Shown: positions 57,844-64,000 of the stretch, piece after piece
Numbering within the stretch: the first letter of the stretch is position 1
Layout of the letters: each line of letters starts with the position of its first letter
Assembly (NCBI GenBank): GCA_963650485.1
Contig: CAVJLN010000008.1
Coordinates: 7,965-71,964, forward strand
Origin: Suilimivivens sp963650485
GTDB lineage: Bacteria; Bacillota; Clostridia; Lachnospirales; Lachnospiraceae
DNA: 64,000 nucleotides
Direction of reading: 5' to 3'
Position numbers and translations under genes: made by a program
Notes under the pieces: generated by a model
Database searches by the model: none
Told to the model about the DNA's origin: nothing
The model's input: the letters and a program-made list of their open reading frames with translations, nothing else

Positions 57844-58872
57844 ATGAAAAAGAACTGGAAAATCATTGTCATCTGCTGCTGTATTCTGTTACTGCTTGCC
57901 GGTTTCAGCATTCTTAAGGAGGTTCAGGGAAGAATTCCCTCAAACGATATTACCGTTACCGGAAATACCGGCGGCAACCTGAACAATCACGGACTTTTTG
58001 CAGAAGCCGATGGGCGGGTTTATTTCTCCAACGCTTATGACAGCGGTTGTCTGTATTCCATGAATCCGGATGAAACGGATTTAAAAAAGCTCACCAGCAG
58101 TTCCGTTAATTCAATCAGCATTGGGGGCAATTACCTCTACTATTATCTGGACAATTCAACCGGTGGAAAGGGACTCGGCTATGTCGTACATACCTACGGC
58201 GTTTACCGCAGCAGACTGGACGGAAGCAAAAGCAAATGCCTGGACCGTCAGGCAGCGGTTACCATGCAGCTTGTCGGTGATTACATTTACTATCAGCGGT
58301 ACAACAACACCGACTTTACCAGGTTTTATAAGATCAAAACCGATAAATCCGGACAGGAACTTGTTTCAGACGAAATCATCAGTCCCAACGCCTGCCATAA
58401 CGGCATCATTTATTATAACGGAACCGATAAAGATCATAACCTGTATGCACTCGATACCCGGACAGATACCTCTTCTCTCCTGTTAGAAGGCAATATCTGC
58501 TATCCGGTCTATGCATATGACTACATATATTATATGGATGCTTCTTCGAATTACCGCCTGTGCCGTTACTCCCTTTCTACCGGAGCGGTTGAGGAGCTGA
58601 CGGAAGACCGCGTGGATACCTATAATGTTGGAAGCGGCTATGTTTATTATCAGAAAAACGATGCGGATGCACCCGCACTGATGCGGATGGAAGCAGACGG
58701 AAGTAATCCGGAGGTCGTTGCCCTTGGCATCTATTCCGATATCAACCTGACTTCCCAGTATGCCTACTTCCATGAGTTCAATTCCGATATTCCCATGAAG
58801 CGTACCCCACACAGCTATATCGAAGTTTCCGATTTCAACGCTGCCAAACAGTCTGCGTTGACTAACGATTAA
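57844..58872 (+). CDS. DUF5050-type secreted beta-propeller protein
   Basis: A 342-residue protein with an N-terminal membrane anchor or signal (residues 6-25, rich in I/V/C/L) and an extracellular part made of repeated beta-strand units. Each unit has a G.YIYY- or YVYY-type strand and a turn such as RLDGS, KTDKSG or MEADGSN. This is the pattern of DUF5050/TolB-like propellers. Function unknown; likely surface binding. AGGAGG stands before the ATG. Its stop codon overlaps that of the convergent folBK gene (shared TTAA). It has no operon partner. Confidence 0.83.
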   Translation: MKKNWKIIVICCCILLLLAGFSILKEVQGRIPSNDITVTGNTGGNLNNHGLFAEADGRVYFSNAYDSGCLYSMNPDETDLKKLTSSSVNSISIGGNYLYYYLDNSTGGKGLGYVVHTYGVYRSRLDGSKSKCLDRQAAVTMQLVGDYIYYQRYNNTDFTRFYKIKTDKSGQELVSDEIISPNACHNGIIYYNGTDKDHNLYALDTRTDTSSLLLEGNICYPVYAYDYIYYMDASSNYRLCRYSLSTGAVEELTEDRVDTYNVGSGYVYYQKNDADAPALMRMEADGSNPEVVALGIYSDINLTSQYAYFHEFNSDIPMKRTPHSYIEVSDFNAAKQSALTND

Positions 58873-59684
58873 TCCGGAAGCTCCTTAAGCATCTCATAAA
58901 CGGTCTTTTGCAATAATTGGTTGACATAACATGGGCACAGTTCACTTAGGGGTTCCAACACGAACCGCCGGTTCTGCATATCGCGGTGCGGGATCAACAG
59001 CTCCGGATCATTGGAAATCACATCTTCATAGAAAAGGATATCCAGATCCAGAGTTCTTGGTCCCCAGTGAACCTTCCGTTCCCGATGTGCCTCCTGCTCT
59101 AACTGCTGCACAAAGGCAAGCAGCTCCATCGGTTGCAGCAATGTCTCGATCTCGATTGCCCCATTTAAAAAATCATCCTGCTCCACCCCACCATACGGCT
59201 TCGTCACAAGGAGCTTTGAGCAGCGTACCTTGCGGATCCGTTCCTGCTTCTTTAATTTCCGAACTGCATCTTCGATGTATTTTCTTTTATCTCCCAGATT
59301 CGAACCGATTCCCAGATAGGCCTTTTTCCACCCACGCTCAATCTGTACCGATACATTTTCAAAAGGAATCGGGATCGGGGCATGAGGCTTATTCACGGTC
59401 AATGTCATCTTCTGTATGAGAGGATAGGTAATCAATACCTTCTGCACCACAACCTCTGCCGCGCGTTCAATCAGATCGTAGCTGCATTCTGCAAAAGTTT
59501 CCTTCATCAGCTCACAGACCTCCCCGTAATGCACCGTTTTCGTGAGATCGTCAGTCAATCCTGCTTCATGCAGGGAAAGATACAACTCTGCGTCCAGATA
59601 AAAGAACTGCCCCTCCTGCTTCTCCTCTGGGAAAACGCCATGATGCGCATAAATTTCTAAATGCCTGATACTAATTTTATCCAT
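58869..59684 (-). CDS. folK: FolB-FolK fusion: dihydroneopterin aldolase/HPPK
   Basis: A 271-residue fused folate enzyme. Residues 1-118 are dihydroneopterin aldolase (ISIRHLEIYAHHGVFPEEK). From about 122 on comes 6-hydroxymethyl-dihydropterin pyrophosphokinase with AYLGIGSNLGDKRKYIEDAV and GPRTLDLDILFYED plus LLIPHRDMQNRRFVLEPL. The ATG at 59684 is preferred because AAGTGAG lies seven bases upstream and it fits the family N-terminus; a GTG at 59696 is possible. The fusion is common in clostridia. It follows folP, separated by a tandem repeat and a small hairpin. Confidence 0.92.
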   Translation of the reverse strand: MDKISIRHLEIYAHHGVFPEEKQEGQFFYLDAELYLSLHEAGLTDDLTKTVHYGEVCELMKETFAECSYDLIERAAEVVVQKVLITYPLIQKMTLTVNKPHAPIPIPFENVSVQIERGWKKAYLGIGSNLGDKRKYIEDAVRKLKKQERIRKVRCSKLLVTKPYGGVEQDDFLNGAIEIETLLQPMELLAFVQQLEQEAHRERKVHWGPRTLDLDILFYEDVISNDPELLIPHRDMQNRRFVLEPLSELCPCYVNQLLQKTVYEMLKELPD

Positions 59685-59699
59685 AATAATACTCACTTT

Positions 59700-59717
59700 G
59701 TAACTTATCCAAGTTAC
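59700..59717 (-). other. Hairpin in the folBK leader
   Basis: GTAACTT-ATCC-AAGTTAC, a perfect 7-bp stem ending a few bases before the possible GTG start of folBK. It adjoins the tandem repeat and could affect ribosome access. Confidence 0.5.
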
Positions 59718-59810
59718 CTGTTCTTTCTGTTCTTTCTGTTCTTTCTGTTCTTTCTGTTCTTTCTGTTCTTTCTGTTCTTTCTGTTCTTTCTGTTCTTTCT
59801 GTTCTTTCTG
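59718..59810. repeat. Ten-copy 9-bp tandem repeat
   Basis: TTCTTTCTG is repeated ten times without any change from 59721 to 59810. On the minus strand, in the sense of folBK, it reads CAGAAAGAA. It fills most of the gap between folP and folBK. Such perfect short arrays change length by slippage. A plus-strand frame through it encodes only F/L repeats and is not a gene. Confidence 0.92.
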
Positions 59811-59837
59811 TTTAACTGTTTATTTCTGGTGAGTTAT

Positions 59838-60680
59838 TTATTTCTGGTTCCGGATGGCCTCCATCATGCGGATGAAACTCACATTTTCTTTGACATCATG
59901 CACACGTATCATACAGCAGCCGCAGCTTACCGCAAATGCCGTTGTGGCAAGTGTTCCCTCCACGCGCTCCGTTACCGGCAGATCCAGAGTCAGACCAATC
60001 ACAGACTTACGGCTTGTTCCAAGCAATACAGGATACCCCATCTCCTGAAAGAACGGCAGATGATTAATGACCCACAGATTCTGTTCATAGCTCTTCGCAA
60101 AACCGACTCCCGGATCTAAAATGATCTTTTCCCTGTCTATTCCTGCATCCTCTGCAATCGTAAGGATTCGCTCAAAGTCCTCGCGGAACATCGTTTCCAG
60201 ATCCGGTGTTTCCCTGATCTCATCCCCCATCTTCTCCTTCCGATTATGCATAAGTACGCAGGGCAGACCGCTCTGTGCAATCACCCTTGCCATCTCCGGA
60301 TCATACTGCAGTCCCCAGATATCATTAAACAGATCCATGCCTGCCTGTACACCGGCCTGAGCCACCTTCGGCTTATAGGTATCCAGAGAAACCGGCACAT
60401 CAAAATTCTTCCTGATAGCTTCGATCACCGGACAGATTCTTGCGATTTCCTCTTCATCGGTGATCTTCGTATATCCCGGACGTGTGGATTCTCCACCCAC
60501 GTCAATCAGCTCTGCTCCTTCTTCGAGCATCTGCTCCACGCGGTGCAGGGCATCACTCAATTCCGGATAACTTCCTCCATCGGAAAAGGAATCCGGCGTT
60601 ACATTTAAGATTCCCATTACATATGTGTGTCCCCGACGTCTGAACGGTTTCTTTCCTATGATAAAATCTGACTGCTGCAT
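59838..60680 (-). CDS. folP: Dihydropteroate synthase
   Basis: A 280-residue TIM-barrel enzyme joining p-aminobenzoate to the pterin diphosphate. All family loops are visible: MGILNVTPDSFSDGG (residues 22-36), DVGGESTRPG, SLDTYKP, NDIWGLQ, LDPGVGFAKS, LLGTSRKSVIG and the final RVHDVKEN. This is the sulfonamide target; no unusual insert is seen in the loops. It lies about 100 bases after folC, with a small hairpin repeat between. GAGGAGAAA precedes the start. Confidence 0.96.
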   Translation of the reverse strand: MQQSDFIIGKKPFRRRGHTYVMGILNVTPDSFSDGGSYPELSDALHRVEQMLEEGAELIDVGGESTRPGYTKITDEEEIARICPVIEAIRKNFDVPVSLDTYKPKVAQAGVQAGMDLFNDIWGLQYDPEMARVIAQSGLPCVLMHNRKEKMGDEIRETPDLETMFREDFERILTIAEDAGIDREKIILDPGVGFAKSYEQNLWVINHLPFFQEMGYPVLLGTSRKSVIGLTLDLPVTERVEGTLATTAFAVSCGCCMIRVHDVKENVSFIRMMEAIRNQK

Positions 60681-60757
60681 CCTTTTTCTCCTCGTATTTT
60701 CTTTTCTAACAGGATAAATACCCCCTGCTTACCAGACAATCCCGTATGGCGAATGAA

Positions 60758-60779
60758 ATGCTGAATAGTTGTCCAGCAT
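60758..60779 (-). repeat. TAACTATTCAG-family hairpin between folC and folP
   Basis: ATGCTG and CAGCAT flank AATAGTTGTC, so the CTGAATAGTTG motif lies in a 22-base foldback. It ends two bases before the folC stop codon. Confidence 0.5.
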
Positions 60780-60781
60780 GA

Positions 60782-62119
60782 TCAGAGATTGAATAAGCTT
60801 CCCTTCTTCTTAGCTTTCTGTGCCGCGATCTGCTCTACCTGCGGCAGCAGCTCTCCTAAGAACGAAAGCGAACCGAATGCCACAATGACATCCTCCGGGG
60901 ATGCCATGAGATAAGCAAGCTCTAAGGCCTCCTGAATTCCGTCTGTTGCCGTAACTCTTTCCGTATAACGGGAACAGATTTCCGCAAGCTCCAATGCTGA
61001 AAAGCCCCGTATGCCCTTCGTGGAAATCGTCAGTACCTGATCGGCCAGCGGTACGGTTGCCTTCACTATCTCTTCCTGTTCCTTATCGCGCAAGATTCCC
61101 ATAATAAAGATCATACGTTTCTGCGGGAAATAATACCGAAGGGATTCTGCCAGCCGTGCCGCTCCGTCCCGGTTATGCGCTCCATCTGCAATGAACACAG
61201 GCTTCTTCGCAACGATCTGGAATCTTCCTGGCCATGTGGCGTTCTTCATGCCCTGCAGTACTGCCTTATCCGGAATGACAATAGGATGCCCCTGAAGTGT
61301 CTGCGTGCGCAACGCACGTATTGCTTCCAGAGCCAGCACCGCGTTCTCAATCTGGTATCTTCCAAGAAGCGAAATCTGCACCCTGGAAAACTCCTTATAG
61401 GAAAAGATTTGACCATTCAGGCTGCTCTTTATCTGGCCGGTCTCCGTAGGCGCAGCTTCAATCAGCGGTATCCCCTCCTTCTGTGCCCGGAATCTCAAAA
61501 TCTCCATGACCTCCGGCTTCTGTGCCGTTGTCACTGCGATGGACCCCTTCTTCATGATTCCGGCTTTGACTGCCGAAATCTCAGCCAAACTGCTTCCCAA
61601 AATACCCATATGGTCAAGGCTTATAGAGGAAAATACTTCGACTAAGGTATTCTTCACAATATTCGTAGCATCCATCTCACCGCCAAGCCCTGTCTCCAAT
61701 ACAACGATCTTACATTTCTGTTCCTTAAAGTACCAGAATGCAAGTGCCGTCTCGATTTCGAATGCAGTCGGATGTAGCTGCCCTTCCGTCACGAGTTCTT
61801 CACACTTTTCACGGCAGATCGTCATGCCCTGCGCAAGCGCCCTCTTTGAAATCATCCGGCCATTGATCTGAATGCGCTCCCGGTAATCCGAAATCGTTGG
61901 AGAAACATACTTTCCGACCTTAAATCCTGCACATTTCAGAATTTCAGAAAGAAAGGACAGTGTCGAACCCTTGCCATTCGTTCCTGCAATATGCACGAAA
62001 GAAAGCTCCCTCTCCGGATGTCCCAGCTTTTCACAAAGGTTGCGGATATTGGTAAGTCCCGGTGTACTTCCGTATTTTTTTAACTCTTCAATATATGCTA
62101 ATGTTTCCTTTTCGTTCAT
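60782..62119 (-). CDS. folC: Folylpolyglutamate synthase/dihydrofolate synthase
   Basis: A 445-residue Mur-ligase-like enzyme adding glutamate to folates. The P-loop is HIAGTNGKGSTLSFL (about residues 42-56). The Mg/ATP region is VLETGLGGEMDATNIV (around 132-147). FIADGAHNRDGAARLAESL near 310 is another family mark. The start at 62119 has GGGAGG upstream; the longer frame to 62236 has no ribosome-binding site. First of the folC-folP-folBK run. folE and folA are not here. Confidence 0.95.
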   Translation of the reverse strand: MNEKETLAYIEELKKYGSTPGLTNIRNLCEKLGHPERELSFVHIAGTNGKGSTLSFLSEILKCAGFKVGKYVSPTISDYRERIQINGRMISKRALAQGMTICREKCEELVTEGQLHPTAFEIETALAFWYFKEQKCKIVVLETGLGGEMDATNIVKNTLVEVFSSISLDHMGILGSSLAEISAVKAGIMKKGSIAVTTAQKPEVMEILRFRAQKEGIPLIEAAPTETGQIKSSLNGQIFSYKEFSRVQISLLGRYQIENAVLALEAIRALRTQTLQGHPIVIPDKAVLQGMKNATWPGRFQIVAKKPVFIADGAHNRDGAARLAESLRYYFPQKRMIFIMGILRDKEQEEIVKATVPLADQVLTISTKGIRGFSALELAEICSRYTERVTATDGIQEALELAYLMASPEDVIVAFGSLSFLGELLPQVEQIAAQKAKKKGSLFNL

Positions 62120-62245
62120 GCTTCCTCCCTCATCTGAGCCTTCCGTCAAATGCCCCAGTAAATGCAGCCTTCCATGCTTCTCCTGCATACACTGCCCGAT
62201 TCCGGATTGCTGCATAGCTTCCGGAATTCCGGACATACTAAGAGC

Positions 62246-62644
62246 ATGATGAAGAAATTACTGACTGACTTTTGTAAATGCGGTCTCCTTGGATGGGGCT
62301 TTGAAATTGTATTTACCGCGCTTTCCTCCATGCGCCGGAGGGAATGGAAGCTCATGGGACAATCCTCCCTTTGGATGTTCCCGATCTATGGATGTGCCTG
62401 TATTTTAGGTCCTCTCTCCCGCCGGCTCCGGCGGTTGTCCATCGTGTGGCGCGGTACGATTTATGCTGTCCTGATCTTCGTTGTGGAGTTTTTCTCCGGT
62501 AAATTTCTTACCAGACACAAGGTCTGTCCCTGGGACTATGTAAAGAGCAAGTGGCAGATCGGCAGAGTCATCCGGTTAGACCTCTTTCCCTGCTGGTTTA
62601 TCATAGGTTTAATCTATGAAAAGCTGCTCAATTCCAAAGCCTGA
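62246..62644 (+). CDS. Putative ABC-transporter type IV (CmpB-like) membrane protein
   Basis: A protein of about 132 residues with four hydrophobic segments. It starts KKLLTDFCKCGLLGWGFEIV and contains LMGQSSLWMFPIYGCACIL, with CPWDYVKSKWQIGRVIRLD near the end. These are the marks of the ABC_trans_CmpB family of small clostridial membrane proteins of unknown function. The start is one of two adjacent ATGs at 62246/62249; the site in front is weak, and an earlier ATG at 62162 lies antisense to folC's leader. A bidirectional terminator follows. Confidence 0.75.
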   Translation: MMKKLLTDFCKCGLLGWGFEIVFTALSSMRRREWKLMGQSSLWMFPIYGCACILGPLSRRLRRLSIVWRGTIYAVLIFVVEFFSGKFLTRHKVCPWDYVKSKWQIGRVIRLDLFPCWFIIGLIYEKLLNSKA

Positions 62645-62666
62645 AAATAACTGCAGATGCATATCC

Positions 62667-62697
62667 AAAAAGAGTCCGCTGAAAGCGAACTCTTTTA
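62667..62697. terminator. Bidirectional terminator between convergent genes
   Basis: AAAAAGAGTCCGCT and AGCGAACTCTTTT pair around GAA with one mismatch, with A-run before and T-run after. It serves the CmpB-like gene on plus and the PH-domain gene on minus. Confidence 0.82.
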
Positions 62698-62729
62698 TGC
62701 ATTTACAGCAACTATTAAGAATCGAACAT

Positions 62730-63134
62730 TTACTGATATATATCAGCCCCATCCATATCGTCCATGGCTTCTGTACCGATATTCAGGGTATTCAGGGTAC
62801 GTCTCTTCATCCGGGCATTCTCCGATGCCTCAAGAATGTAGTTCTTAATGGTTCTCGCATTCTTAATGTGTGCTAATACGAGCCTCGGATGCGTGGTATC
62901 TCCAGTATAACAGATTACCGTTCCAAGACCCGCAATTCTCTCCCAAAAAGTGGCTACCAGCTCCACATCCTGTACCTTATACATATAACAGTCATTCTCC
63001 ACCTTCCGGAAAAAGCCACTGTCGATCGTAATGACATTCTCTGAGATATGATACGTGGTAAATGTAAACGGAAGTCCTAGAAAGACCCATCTCTTGCGTT
63101 CTGTATATTGACCTTCAGTTATCATTTCTGCCAT
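62730..63134 (-). CDS. PH-like domain protein
   Basis: A 134-residue protein with a bacterial PH (bPH_2, DUF304-like) domain. RKRWVFLGLPFTFTTYHISE (about residues 13-32) starts the beta barrel, with ITIDSGFFRKVENDCYMYKV and DVELVATFWERI as later strands. No membrane segment is seen, unlike many DUF304 proteins. The C-terminal tail is charged and ends in acidic residues. It is divergent from the nitroreductase gene and has GGAG before the start. Function unknown. Confidence 0.78.
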   Translation of the reverse strand: MAEMITEGQYTERKRWVFLGLPFTFTTYHISENVITIDSGFFRKVENDCYMYKVQDVELVATFWERIAGLGTVICYTGDTTHPRLVLAHIKNARTIKNYILEASENARMKRRTLNTLNIGTEAMDDMDGADIYQ

Positions 63135-63159
63135 AATTTCTCCGCCTTTCTTCCTTTGC

Positions 63160-63187
63160 CTGAATGGTAACTATTCAGAATAGCTAC
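63160..63187. repeat. TAACTATTCAG-family repeat upstream of the PH-domain gene
   Basis: CCTGAATGGTAACTATTCAG followed by AATAGCTAC. CTGAAT and ATTCAG pair, and GTAACTATTC also pairs with GAATAGCTAC, so two alternative foldbacks exist. It lies in the leader of the PH-domain gene. Confidence 0.55.
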
Positions 63188-63197
63188 GTTCTTTTGA

Positions 63198-63268
63198 ATC
63201 GTAGCATATCCCACACAAGATTGCAATTATTTTTCCTCGTTGAAAGTCTTGTCCCCATATGCTATGAT
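63198..63268. promoter_or_regulatory. Divergent sigma-A promoters (PH-domain gene and nitroreductase)
   Basis: Plus: TTGAAA (63240-63245), 17 bases, TATGAT (63263-63268). Minus: TTGCAA (63221-63226), 17 bases, TACGAT (63198-63203). Both -10 boxes share the preceding ATATGC. The -35 boxes are only 13 bp apart, so the two transcription units could interfere or share a regulator. Confidence 0.65.
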
Positions 63269-63312
63269 AAGAAAAAATGTAGGTCGGTTCTATTGACGAA
63301 AGGAGTGTGAAT

Positions 63313-63855
63313 ATGACCGCTAAGGAATGTATTAAAGGACGTCGCAGTATCCGTAAATTTAAAGATCAGAAGGTATCTGAAGAGCTTCTGTCTGAGATCG
63401 TTGAAACTGCTTCTTATTCTCCAAGCTGGAAACACAGCCAGATCACCCGTTACATTGCAGTAAACGGTGATAAGAAAGAAAAAATTGCTGACAGTTGTGC
63501 TGAAATGTTTGCCAACAATGGTGTCATCATCAAGAATGCTCCCGTACTGATGGTTATTACTTATATCAAGGGCCGCAGTGGCTATGAAAGAGATGGTTCC
63601 TTCACAACCTCCAAAGGAGACCGTTGGCAGATGTTCGATACCGGTATTGCTTCCCAGAGCTTCTGTTTGGCCGCATATGAACAGGGACTTGGTTCTGTCA
63701 TCCTTGGTATCTTTGATGATGCGAAGGTCGCTTCTATTTTAGATCTCCCTGAAAATCAGGAGGTGGCCGCTTTAATTGCTGTCGGATATCCCGACGAAGA
63801 ACCCACTGCTCCCAAACGTAAGCCGGTGGAGGATTTATTATCATTTATCCATTGA
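63313..63855 (+). CDS. Nitroreductase family protein
   Basis: A 180-residue FMN-dependent oxidoreductase. It starts TAKECIKGRRSIRKFKDQKV, the typical nitroreductase N-terminus with RRSIR contacting FMN. SYSPSWKHSQITRYIAV and SQSFCLAAYEQGLGSVILG are further marks, and VAALIAVGYPDEEPTAPKRK closes the protein. ATG 63313 has AAAGGAG seven bases upstream; GTG two codons before is less likely. Substrate unknown. It has its own promoter and a following terminator. Confidence 0.92.
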   Translation: MTAKECIKGRRSIRKFKDQKVSEELLSEIVETASYSPSWKHSQITRYIAVNGDKKEKIADSCAEMFANNGVIIKNAPVLMVITYIKGRSGYERDGSFTTSKGDRWQMFDTGIASQSFCLAAYEQGLGSVILGIFDDAKVASILDLPENQEVAALIAVGYPDEEPTAPKRKPVEDLLSFIH

Positions 63856-63866
63856 ACGTAAACTAA

Positions 63867-63895
63867 GGTCGAAGAGTTTTCTCTTCGACCCTTTT
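63867..63895 (+). terminator. Intrinsic terminator of the nitroreductase gene
   Basis: GGTCGAAGAG-TTTT-CTCTTCGACC, a 10-bp perfect stem, followed by CTTTTC about a dozen bases after the stop codon. Confidence 0.85.
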
Positions 63896-63944
63896 CATGA
63901 TGTACAGGGAAAACAAGCGGCTGCAAGTCAGACATTTGTTTTTT

Positions 63945-64000
63945 GCAACTATTCAGAGCCATGCAAATTATGGCAACATGGACGTCGAATGCTTGCATTC
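63945..64000. repeat. TAACTATTCAG-family motif and palindromes at the window edge
   Basis: GCAACTATTCAGAGCC begins the segment. GCCAT-GCAAATT-ATGGC and GAATGC-TT-GCATTC follow, two short foldbacks. The element may continue beyond the window. Confidence 0.45.

Noticed and set aside
59718..59810. CRISPR array
   Set aside because: Units are 9 bp with no spacers and there are no cas genes.
59661..60119. Plus-strand ORF encoding F/L repeats, antisense to folP
   Set aside because: It is produced by the 9-bp tandem repeat and the complementary strand of folP; no ribosome-binding site or family match.

Overview
The window reads as a chromosomal segment of a spore-forming, low-to-medium GC Clostridia bacterium, most likely of the family Lachnospiraceae. 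The evidence is a complete spoIIIAA-AH operon, spoIVB next to a Spo0A-type gene, the recN-argR-nadK-tlyA-dxs-ispA-xseBA-nusB-asp23 cluster, the rimP-nusA-ylxRQ-infB-rbfA-nrnA-truB-ribF cluster, an N/R/G-rich expanded IF2, and YesMN/LplBC-type carbohydrate uptake genes. Genus cannot be fixed from the sequence alone. Nearly all genes lie on the minus strand, so the text below follows transcription from high to low coordinates. No rRNA, tRNA, prophage, IS transposase or CRISPR array was seen.

Layout: (1) 1-4.6 kb: 5'-truncated rqcH, a SpoVB/MurJ-family flippase, and a bioY-DUF1284 pair behind a BirA-type operator. (2) 4.6-9.7 kb: glgA, a stand-alone Spo0A DNA-binding domain without receiver, an S66 peptidase and spoIVB, separated by unusual intergenic repeats. 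(3) 10-19 kb: the asp23-to-recN housekeeping operon (isoprenoid precursors, NAD kinase, arginine repressor, DNA repair). (4) 19-23 kb: deoB-prfC-transglutaminase lipoprotein. (5) 23-28 kb: the spoIIIA operon. (6) 28-32 kb: pnp, rpsO with an S15-like leader, and a secreted NlpC/P60 hydrolase with a WalR-type box. (7) 32-40.6 kb: the translation-initiation/RNA-metabolism operon. (8) 40.9-42.2 kb: manC. (9) 42.4-51 kb: a carbohydrate locus (GH8 exo-oligoxylanase-like enzyme, two-component system, binding protein, two permeases; no ABC ATPase gene here). (10) 51-57.6 kb: pheA, a DUF815 ATPase, ppx, ppk1 and a small acidic protein. (11) 57.8-64 kb: a predicted beta-propeller protein, folate genes folC, folP and folBK, and small membrane, PH-domain and nitroreductase genes.

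The most notable material is intergenic. There are at least three families of structured repeats: a GCACTTAG element in two copies with compensatory base changes; a family carrying TAACTATTCAG or variants, including one copy with terminal inverted repeats and flanking 7-bp direct repeats; and a small branched element between ppx and ppk1. Other candidates are a leader terminator in front of rimP-nusA, a sigma-E-like promoter placed in the loop of the terminator between pnp and spoIIIAA, a quadruple helix-phased half-site array upstream of the S66 peptidase, and a ten-copy 9-bp tandem repeat in front of folBK. Coordinates and pairing were worked out by eye; no database search was possible.
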